The notes below the pieces were generated by a model. That model had not been told where the DNA came from, did not search any database, and saw only the letters and a list, made by a program, of their open reading frames with translations. The position numbers and the translations under genes are program-made. A DNA stretch of 64,000 nt from Elgaria multicarinata webbii. Lineage: Eukaryota > Chordata > Lepidosauria > Squamata > Anguidae. Positions within the stretch are counted from its first letter, which is position 1. Each line of letters starts with the position of its first letter. The DNA is taken from assembly GCF_023053635.1 (NCBI RefSeq), contig NC_086182.1, positions 30,675,501-30,739,500 of the forward strand, written 5' to 3'. This document shows positions 56,690 through 64,000 of the stretch, piece by piece.

Positions 56690-56830
56690 CAGCCTTCCTC
56701 AACCTAGCATCCTCCAGATGTGTTTGAACTGCAACTCCCGAAAATTCCATCCAGCAATAGCCAGGCTGGCTGGGAATTTTGGGAGTTGCAGTCCCCATAC
56801 ATCTAGAGGACACCTGGTTGAGGACGGCTG
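56690..56830. mobile_element. Palindromic hAT-type MITE, older copy of the 1503 family
   Basis: CAGCCTTCCTCAACC / GGTTGAGGACGGCTG; arms are more diverged and no clean duplication is visible. Confidence 0.78.
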
Positions 56831-57696
56831 AATTAAAGGCTACTTGTGCAATGCTGCCATCAATCAAGCAGACAGGAAACAACTAAGTATAAAGACAAAA
56901 GCTAAGACGCAAAAGCCATGTTAAAAGAAAGGCGTATGGGGCAGCTTTAATTAAAAGCCTACATTCCCTGATAAGCCTCAACAGTACGTTGACAATCCAC
57001 TTCGGATAGGTGTGCGCTACAATTGCATTTTACAGACCAGGTTGGTAAAAGTTGAGTGAACTAAAAATAGGAATTGTAGACTGAAGTCTAATTCTAGACT
57101 TTTTTTAAATTAAAGAGTAATATAAAAAACCCAAAAAAGGTTAGGGTACCCCTCAATAAAATTAGGACTATTTGCTAGTTCTTTTTGTAACACACATTGG
57201 TGACTTATTTAGGATCTTTTGGCTCCATTTTTATCCTGAAACATAGAACTTTTTTTGGGGGGGGGGGCTTGGTTTGTAAGTTTATAAATACTTTTCTAAT
57301 AAAAAAAATCAGGCACTTCTGAAGGCCACAAACGAGGCCTTTCATTTCAAATTAAGATAGCTTGGTAGCCTTATTTTGTAATGTATCTTTACTCAAAAGT
57401 TATGTCACGCTTTGTCAGTAGACTCACTTCCAAAAACCCTACATTGGCTTACAGCTTTAGCTTTTTAAAAAAATGTTTTTACATTACGAAGTGTAGATAT
57501 AAATACAGAGGGGAATGGTGTAAATGCAATATTCAAAACACAGTGCCCCTAATCACTAAGTGAGGTTTGTTTATTATAACCAGACATCTAAAATTAGTCC
57601 TAAAAGGACAGAAACTTTACAAAATTAGTCCAATCCTTCCAGGGCCAAGAACTCATCTGCTTAAACTGTAAGTAATATACAAAATAGTTTTACAGC
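56831..57696. other. Intergenic, nothing recognised
   Basis: AT-rich sequence with homopolymer runs (G at 57253-57266). No conserved frame or repeat end. Confidence 0.5.
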
Positions 57697-57850
57697 TCCG
57701 TCCTATACATGTCTTGTTGTTTATTTGTTCAGTCGCTTCCGACTCTTCGAGACTTCATGGACCAGCCCACGCCAGAGCTTTCTGTCTACTCAGAAGTCTA
57801 CTCAGAAGTAAGTCCCAATGGCTTCAATGGGGTTTGCTTCCAGGTAGGTA
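57697..57850. mobile_element. MITE split by a Bov-B 3' tail
   Basis: CTCCGTCCTATACATGTC, then 57716-57782 Bov-B tail in minus sense (TTTATTTGTTCAGTCGCTTC), then the MITE continues GTCTACTCAGAAGTAAGTCC. GTCTACTCAGAA is doubled at the right junction. Confidence 0.75.
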
Positions 57851-58216
57851 CGTCGACAAGCCAAGCCTCATTCCAATATAGGGTGGCCACTGCCCCATTG
57901 CCAAACATCACTAAAGACAGAAGTGGTTACAGATTTGCATGAAATTGGCAAATGCCACTTTTACAGGTGTACTGTCCAGGGGAGGTGCCAGTGGGCCACT
58001 CCAAGGCCCCTGGTCTAGGTTGGCCGTATGAAAAGGAGGACAAGGCTCCTGTATCTTTTAACAGTTGAATAGAAAAGGGAATTTCAGCAGGTGTCATTTG
58101 TATATATGGGGAACCTGGTGAAATTCCCTCTTCATCATACCAGTTAAAGCTGCAGGAGCTATATTAGAGTGGCCAGATTTAAGAGGGCAGGGCTCCTGCA
58201 GCTTTAACTGTGGTTA

Positions 58217-58922
58217 AAGACGGTAGTGCACGCACTGGTAACTTCGAGGCTTGACTTCTGTAATGCGCTCTACATGGGGCTACTTCTGTGCCTAGTCCGG
58301 AAACTTCAATTAGTTCAAAATATCGCAGCCAGGCTGGTCACCGGTACACCTAGGTGTGACCACATTAAGCCAGTTTTAAAATCTCTTCACTGGCTGCCGA
58401 TTAGTTTCCGGGCGAAGTACAAAGTGTTGGTTGTTACCTTTAAAGCCCTACATGGTTTGGGGCCAGGCTACCTGCGGGATCATCTTCTCCCATACAATCT
58501 GTCCCACACACTCAGGTCCTCTGGGAAGAATCCACTTCAGCTAGCAAAAACTAGATTAACAACAGTTACCTAGTGGACCTTTTCTTCCGCTGCTCCCAGA
58601 CTGTGGAATGGCCTGCCGGAGGAAATTCATCAACTTGACAGTCTTTTAGAATTTAAAAAAGCAATAAAGACTGATCTATTCCAGCAGGCCTATCCTGTGA
58701 AATTTTAGAATTTTTTCAGGATGTTTTAATCATGTATGTTGTTGTTGTTGTTTATTTGTTCAGTCGCTTCCGACTCTTCATGACTTCACGGACCAGTTTT
58801 AATTCGTTTTAATGTGTATTTTATCTCATGTTTTTATACTGTTTGTTTTACACTTTGAATTGTTTTAGTTTTTGTGAACCGCCCAGGGAGCTTCGGCTAT
58901 TGGGCGGTATAAAAATGCAATA

Positions 58923-58961
<39 letters not shown>
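58217..58961 (+). mobile_element. L2-clade LINE 3' end inside the hAT MITE
   Basis: Frame MHALVTSRLDFCNALYMGLL then LKSLHWLPISFRAKYKVLVV and LHGLGPGYLRDHLLPYN. The tail is CCGCCCAGGGAGCTTCGGCT and (TAA)n. At 58740-58797 it is itself interrupted by a Bov-B 3' tail in minus sense. Confidence 0.9.
58740..58797 (-). mobile_element. Bov-B 3' tail inserted in the L2
   Basis: (GTT)n then TATTTGTTCAGTCGCTTCCG and CATGACTTCACGGACCAG, the complement of the Bov-B terminus at 3110-3165. Confidence 0.85.
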
Positions 58962-58962
<1 letters not shown>

Positions 58963-59369
58963 TACAAATGACACCTGCTGAAATTCCCTTTTCTATGCAG
59001 CTGCTAAAGTTCCAGGAGCCCTGTCCTCCTTTCCATAGGGTCACCCTACCCTGGTCTCCCTTTTTAGGGCTCTTGGCCTTCAAAGCAGCCATAGGGAGCG
59101 ATCCTGTGGGCCCTAGTCGCCGCCTGAGGGGCCTTAAGCATACTGGGGATCCCCCCTTCAGACCTCAGAAATGAAGGGGGGGAGTCGGAGATCCAGCCCC
59201 GCTCCCTGAGGGGGTTTCGGTGGGCAGGAGGCCTCTGTAGCCAGCCGCCCGCCTGCCTGCCTGCCATCCTTCCTTCCTTCTCTGCAGCCTTTCACCACAA
59301 AGACCTAGGAAAGCAAAAGCCAAGAAACCGGAAGCCGCTCTTCACTCCTAGCTCTATGATAAGACCGGG

Positions 59370-59620
59370 CAGCCGCCATTGGCCCTGAGCCTGTCCGTGG
59401 CGTCGCTCTACCCTGTGGCAGCTCTATGGCTCTTCCGTCTCTTTATAGAGGCTGCATGAGGGTCGGCTCTCTATGGTCAGCCGCAGTGCACGTTGGGCTT
59501 GCCGCGCGGCGTAGGCCACGCCTCCTGGGCTGACGCGGCGTCGCCTTCCCGTGATGCTTTGCGCGCAGCTGAGGCGACCGCTGACGACGGAGGAGCCGCC
59601 GCCGCCGCCTGGAGCCGCTC
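59370..59620 (+). promoter_or_regulatory. ZW10: CpG-rich promoter region of ZW10
   Basis: CpG-dense and GC-rich sequence begins near 59370 and continues through exon 1. An inverted CCAAT box (ATTGG, 59378-59382) overlaps a GCCGCCAT motif of YY1 type. No TATA box is convincing. This is typical of a housekeeping promoter. The transcription start is not visible from sequence. Confidence 0.55.
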
Positions 59621-59773
59621 ATGGAGGCGACGAAAGCCGAGGCGGCGCCGCTGCCGCCGCCAGCGAGGAGCTCGTCGCTTGTGGAAACCGTGCTGGCCTG
59701 CTCGGGCCTCCTAGAGAACGAGGGCCTCGGCGGCCGCATCTCCCGCATCTCCTGCCGGGTGGAGGAGCTGAAG
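59621..59773 (+). CDS. ZW10: ZW10 exon 1
   Basis: 51 codons, donor AAG|GTGCGG, phase 0. Reads [20 protein letters not shown] then [13 protein letters not shown], against human [20 protein letters not shown]. There is an N-terminal extension [16 protein letters not shown]. Confidence 0.93.
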
Positions 59774-62700
59774 GTGCGGGCGGGAGTCGGGGGGGCGGGG
59801 CCAACCGTCGAGGGGCGGGGCTAACCAGGCCCCTCCCCTTCGCGCCTCTGCCAGAGCTCCCGGAGCCTTGTCAAAGCTGGCCGAGGGTGCTTCTGAGCAC
59901 GTGCAGAATGCTTTCCCAGGGCTTATTCAGGTCTCCGCCCTGACGATTTACTAATTCTTTTGGAATGCAATTCTTTGCATGTTGATTATTATGATTATTA
60001 TATTTATTTGTATAATAATGCATGTAACTTACCATGTAAAGGAAGAACGCCCAGCAAACCGCCCTGCTTCAGACTGGATTTAGCACGGACCCTTGGTTTG
60101 GACACTCAAAGCTCACACAGAATGAGGTTTAAGGCCATTTATTCAGGATAAGGGTAGGAAATACATGGGATTCAGCAGAATAAAACTTAGTTAAATGCAT
60201 AAAGTACCAGAACTCAGAGTAAGCAAGCTAAAATCTAAAACTACAGATCATACGTCACCCAGACCAGACTCAGCCGACTCTTCCCTGTTCATTTCACAGG
60301 GTTTCTTTATACTATCCTTTTCACTCCATTCCCCCCTCCCTTCAGCTTTGATGCGAGGAGTTACTTCACACTTCAGCCCGGGATGGCTAATCACTCAAGG
60401 CCACAAGACAGTTACAATCGGATGGCTCCGTCTTCTCCCCTTCACACAGCTGGTCTGGATCTTATCTCCCCTCCTATAGAACCATAAAACCATAAAATTC
60501 ATGCATTAAAAAACATGCCAGTCCCAAGATCCGCTTAACCCTTTTGCCCAATGCTGGGCCTCAAGGCGGCCTTACAGAGTTTAAAACATACATGGGGGGG
60601 ATGGGATGGGGGGGGGGACAAAACCATAAATGTTTAAAATACACAACAAAATTATAAGACATTAACATAGATGGAAGGTCAGATTATTCTCCAAAGGCCT
60701 GCTGGAACAAAAAAAGTTTTAGCCTGCTTCCGAAAGCCCATCAAGGAGGGAGCCAGCCTAGCTTCCCCGGGAAGAGAATTCCAGTGCACTGGAGCAGCCA
60801 CCGACGAGGCCCTCTCCCGTGTTTAGAGAGGAGGGGGCGGGAAGCCCTACAGCATATCTCCAGCAAGCAATTGTAGGACTTTTTTCCTCCCTGTTTGCAT
60901 AGAATTCCAACCAAGGCCACTCACTAAAAGTTCAGGAAAGAAAAAATCCACCATCAGATACAAACAATAACGCCTTTTTTTAAAAAAAAACTTAAAAACC
61001 GAAGCAATAATTTAGGAAAGACAAGTTGAAAAGCTGTGTCTTGATCATGGGGAGTGGGAAGCACAATGCCTCTGTGCTTGTGCAAAGTGCCTTTTTAATT
61101 AGAGGCAGGGTTGGCAGCAACCGACAAGTTAGGGGGCTGGAGGTTTGACCGTGTGACGTTGGTTCCCCAAAGGACGGGACTCTCCGAGGAATGTGCCTCA
61201 CCGTTGGTGAGGAGAGAAGGACTCCCAGGCGAAAGGAGGAGTTGGTTGTCTAGCTGGATTGGAGCACTGGTAGATCTCTGTTAGATAAGCAAACCTCACT
61301 GGGTAAGAATTGGGAGTCAGGCAGCCACCCTCCAGATGTGTCAGACTACCAACCCTAGCATCCCCCAGCCAGCATAAGTGGTCCTAACCTGGTTGGTTGA
61401 ATGGGTGTGTGTGTGTGTGTGTGGCAAATGGGGGTAGATTTATCTGTAGAGCAGAAAGAATTATTTTGGGAATAGGGTGTGATGGAAGTAATCACAGTGC
61501 CGTTATGTATTTTCCAAACTGGCTGTAGCAAGTTTGCTAGTACGTCTATGTTGTTGTTGTTGTTGTTAGTACATCTATGTTGTTGTTGTTAGTGTGTCTA
61601 TGTTGTTATTATTATTATATTTATTTGTATCCTGCCTTTTGCCCAATGCTGGGCCTCAAGGCGGCCTTACAAAGTTTAAAACATACATTGGGGGTGGGTG
61701 GGAAACAAAACCATAAACATTTAAAATACACAACAAAATTATAAGACATTAACATAGATGGAGGGCCAGATTATTCTCCAAAGGCCTGCTGGAACAAAAA
61801 AGTTTTAGCCTGCTTCCGAAAGCCCATCAAGGAGGGAGCCAGCCTAGCTTCCCCGGGAAGAGAGTTCCAGAGCACTGGAGCAACCACCGAGAAGGCCCTC
61901 TCCCATGTTCCCAGCAAGCGCACCTGTGAAGATGGTAGGACTGAAAGAAGGCCTTCTCCAGAAGATCTTAAAGCACTGGCAAGTTCATAAGGGAGAATAC
62001 GTTCTTTCAAATAGATGTTAGATAAGTAACTTTCTGAAACATCTGAATCACTGTTTCATTCCCTAAGCCTTCCCTTGCAGAAAGGAATTGCATTTTCTTC
62101 CCCCTTTTCCTCAGCTTCGGGGTGGGGACGGGGACAGGAACCAGATGTAGAATTGGGGAGTGTGGAGCTGTTCTAACAAAACTTCCTTTGGAATGGCTGA
62201 GAGGATTGTTTGTGCTGACACTTGGAGGGTGTGGTGTGAGGAGGCTGACTGTTAGTTATGCTCTGGACTAGAGAGGGGTTCCCCCCATGTTGGATTATCC
62301 AGTGTGATCTATAGGGATTGTTGAGGTATGTAGCATGGCTTGAGGCATCTAGAGCTATTTGTTCTTTAGACATCTCATTGGGGTGCACCTTTTTATCTGC
62401 ACGAGGTAAGTTCTATTGCGTGTTTTTGGTCCGTTGCTTAGGTGGCATGACCTGCGTGGTCCTTTCCGTTTTTGTGCTTTGATGTGGGTTTGTGGTGACT
62501 TTCCCCCCTGTCCTTTCAGGATGAGGTCTGCAGCATGATCAACCAGAGGTATATAGAGTTCTTGCCCAGCATGCAAAGCGCCAAGGATCTGGAATCCCAA
62601 GTGGAAGAGCTGTCTGGCAACATCGACCAGCTGAAATCCAGGATTGAGAATGAGGTGATAACGCAGAGCAAAATCATGGGCCTTTGTCAGTGTGAGTTTA

Positions 62701-63633
62701 GCTATCTAAACAAGGAGGTCATCTGTTAGTGATAACCCAATACTCAGTGAAAAGTCCCATAAAATTGCTCACATTTTTAAATAGTTGCAAAATTAGGAAG
62801 TGTCCCCCCCCCCACCACCACCATTTTGATTTCTGGACATGGCATCGTTTTTTGAATGTGTTGTTAAATAATAGACAGAAATCTCTAGATGCCTAGAGAA
62901 TAATTTGAGCCTCGGGAACATCTCTTGAAGCCAAACCTGATGATAAAGAGGACATGACAAGTATAAAACAGCTAAATTGTTTTTGCATTCCACAACTATT
63001 CATGTTCTTGGGTTTTGTGGCTCTTCTCCAGGTTCAGCAGGACCTTAACGTGGCCATCGCTGAGTTTGCTGAGCTGAAACAACAGCTGGAGAGAGACACA
63101 CTAATTCTGAGTGTGCTGAAACAGCTGCAGGAGGTGAGGGGGGAGCATTATCTTCCTCTTCTTGTCATGGGTCTTTTTTTTAAAACACTCTTTCAGAGCT
63201 TAATCTTAGTCGTCAACAATGATTGATCCTCTTTTCTTTTTCTTGTTAGTTTGATACTGGTCTTAAACAGTTTAGCACCTTGTTGCCGCAGAAGAAGTAC
63301 GTGTCAGCAGCCTGCTACTTGAACAAGGTAATTCCAGGTTCCTTGGGGGCTGGTGGATGTGTGGTGGTTGCTGTATGTTCCAAATGGGCTCTTCTGACTG
63401 CTTCAGAATGGATTGTGTGGTTCCCAGCAGGCCTGCTTGTTAGTATATGACACTCTCTCTTGCTTTCTGCCAGGCCCGGAGGAATCTGAAAACGATGGAA
63501 TCCCGTCGAGGCTTTGAACTGAAAATTCTGAAGGCGCTCAGCAGGGAGATCACCTTGCAGACCCAAAACATGCTCTACCTCTTGGGTCAGGAGTGGCAGC
63601 AAATGGCCGTGTGGAAGCTTCCTCAATCAAAAG
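59621..63633 (+). CDS. ZW10: ZW10 kinetochore protein, first five coding exons (gene continues past window)
   Basis: Join 59621-59773, 62520-62654, 63032-63133, 63250-63327, 63474-63633, in phase throughout, giving 209 codons plus one base. ZW10 is the RZZ complex subunit that recruits dynein and Mad1/Mad2 to kinetochores and also works in ER-Golgi tethering (NRZ complex). The product aligns to human ZW10 from its N-terminus: [86 protein letters not shown]. The helical heptad character fits the N-terminal coiled-coil. The start ATG at 59621 (G at +4) gives about 16 residues more than human, rich in Ala and Pro. Confidence 0.96.
59774..60534. other. ZW10 intron 1, 5' part
   Basis: 60,060-60,480 has the look of an old repeat, perhaps part of an LTR-type fossil, but I see no diagnostic ends. 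No gene. Confidence 0.4.
60535..60825 (-). mobile_element. L2-clade LINE 3' end (minus)
   Basis: CTTTTGCCCAATGCTGGGCC ... CAAAGGCCTGCTGGAACAAA ... GGAGCCAGCCTAGCTTCCCC; near-identical to the 61612 copy. Confidence 0.88.
61315..61395. repeat. Half of a CCTCCAGATGTG-type MITE
   Basis: CCACCCTCCAGATGTGTCAG and CCCCCAGCCAGCATAAG; the second arm is mostly missing. Confidence 0.55.
61612..62010 (-). mobile_element. L2-clade LINE 3' end (minus), longer copy
   Basis: Minus frame [20 protein letters not shown] then [20 protein letters not shown] and [17 protein letters not shown]. The tail is next to (GTT)n and (TTA)n runs at 61548-61620. Confidence 0.9.
62520..62654 (+). CDS. ZW10: ZW10 exon 2
   Basis: 45 codons between GTCCTTTCAG and a weak donor GTGATA. 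Encodes [20 protein letters not shown] then [12 protein letters not shown]. Confidence 0.95.
63032..63133 (+). CDS. ZW10: ZW10 exon 3
   Basis: 34 codons between CTTCTCCAG and GTGAGG. Encodes [20 protein letters not shown] then SVLKQLQE, matching human [20 protein letters not shown]. Confidence 0.96.
63250..63327 (+). CDS. ZW10: ZW10 exon 4
   Basis: 26 codons between TTCTTGTTAG and GTAATT. Reads [20 protein letters not shown], aligned to human [20 protein letters not shown]. The exon is short and hidden in a noncoding-looking stretch. Confidence 0.9.
63474..63633 (+). CDS. ZW10: ZW10 exon 5
   Basis: 160 bases between TTTCTGCCAG and donor AAAG|GTTTAG, ending in phase 1 so that the next codon can be the conserved Asp. 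Encodes [20 protein letters not shown] then [17 protein letters not shown]. Confidence 0.94.
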
Positions 63634-63691
63634 GTTTAGGGCCATTTAGTTTTATTGTGGTTGTGGGAAATGTCAACATTGGCTGACCAAT

Positions 63692-63845
63692 GGGAGGGCT
63701 CATAGCTTCATGGTGGGGCATATGTCCTGCATGCAGAAGGCCCCAGGTTCAATCCCTGACGTCTCCAGTTTTAACAACAGCAGGTAACAGGTGATGGGAA
63801 AGACCTTATTTTGTATGGCACTCTGGAAAGTCACTGCCAATGGGA
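63692..63845 (+). mobile_element. tRNA-derived SINE, degraded
   Basis: GCATGCAGAAGGCCCCAGGT and GGTTCAATCCCTGACGTC, with the 20185-family body following. Confidence 0.7.
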
Positions 63846-63854
63846 GTAGACAAG

Positions 63855-63981
63855 CCACCTTCAGCCTGTTGCACTCCAGATGTTTCTGGACTATAACTCC
63901 CATAAGCCCCGCCACCATGGCCAATGGTGACAGAAGTTGTAGCCCAAAACACCTAGAGAGCACCAGATTAGGGAAGGCTGA
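63855..63981. mobile_element. hAT-type MITE, diverged member of the 1503 family
   Basis: TTCAGCCTGTTGCACTCCAG / CACCAGATTAGGGAAGGCTG with the inner ACTATAACTCCCATAAG / GACAGAAGTTGTAGCC arms. Confidence 0.68.
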
Positions 63982-64000
63982 AGTGAACACTATTGGGTTG

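Larger units (their letters stand above)
58016..59048. mobile_element. hAT-type MITE carrying an L2 insertion
   Basis: Left part 58016-58216 (TAGGTTGGCCGTATGAAAAG), right part 58962-59048 (ends AGGGTCACCCTA). A perfect 8-bp duplication CCCTGGTC lies at 58008-58015 and 59049-59056. Left and right parts are mutually complementary (CAGCAGGTGTCATTTGTATA / TACAAATGACACCTGCTG). Confidence 0.92.

Noticed and set aside
60040-60480. LTR-type fossil in ZW10 intron 1
   Set aside because: Only a general resemblance; no matching second copy or clear ends in the window.
1-64000. CRISPR arrays, operons, bacterial promoters or terminators
   Set aside because: The window is vertebrate nuclear DNA; regular direct-repeat arrays seen are microsatellites or transposon tails.

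Overview
This window is nuclear DNA of a squamate reptile, most likely a lizard. The evidence is intron-split vertebrate genes plus a squamate-type repeat load: Bov-B LINE 3' ends, Sauria-type SINEs whose tails resemble Bov-B, several L2-clade and CR1 LINE 3' ends, and many hAT-type MITEs with intact 8-bp target duplications. The species cannot be named from sequence alone.

Layout: (1) 905-20649, plus strand: the 3' twelve exons of USP28, a deubiquitinase, from the end of its catalytic domain to the stop codon, followed by a 3'UTR and a polyA signal at 21879. (2) 23708-24394, minus strand: the single-exon claudin CLDN25. (3) 24.4-44.4 kb: a repeat-rich intergenic stretch with no recognised host gene. 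(4) 44684-51737, plus strand: a strong-rectifier-type potassium channel of the Kir3/GIRK group, modelled as three phase-compatible exons, with a polyA signal at 52664. (5) 52.7-59.4 kb: nested transposons. (6) 59621 to past the window end, plus strand: the first five coding exons of ZW10, behind a CpG-rich promoter.

The order and orientation USP28(+), CLDN25(-), ZW10(+) matches the human 11q23 neighbourhood as I remember it. The Kir3-like gene between CLDN25 and ZW10 has no counterpart there that I know of, so it may be a paralogue lost in mammals. It is also odd in itself: an arginine directly before the selectivity filter and a very long N-terminal tail.

The second notable feature is a family of six GC-rich long-inverted-repeat elements between 30.9 and 53.4 kb. 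All six share a GAG(C/G)G(G/A)ATCTACAC-like end and are flanked by perfect 3-bp target duplications, which points to non-autonomous PIF/Harbinger-type or CACTA-type transposons. Other elements show clean 8-bp (hAT) duplications, and two loci show one transposon inserted inside another with both duplications intact. The genes are physical neighbours but functionally unrelated (checkpoint deubiquitination, tight junction-like membrane protein, potassium channel, kinetochore/vesicle tethering).
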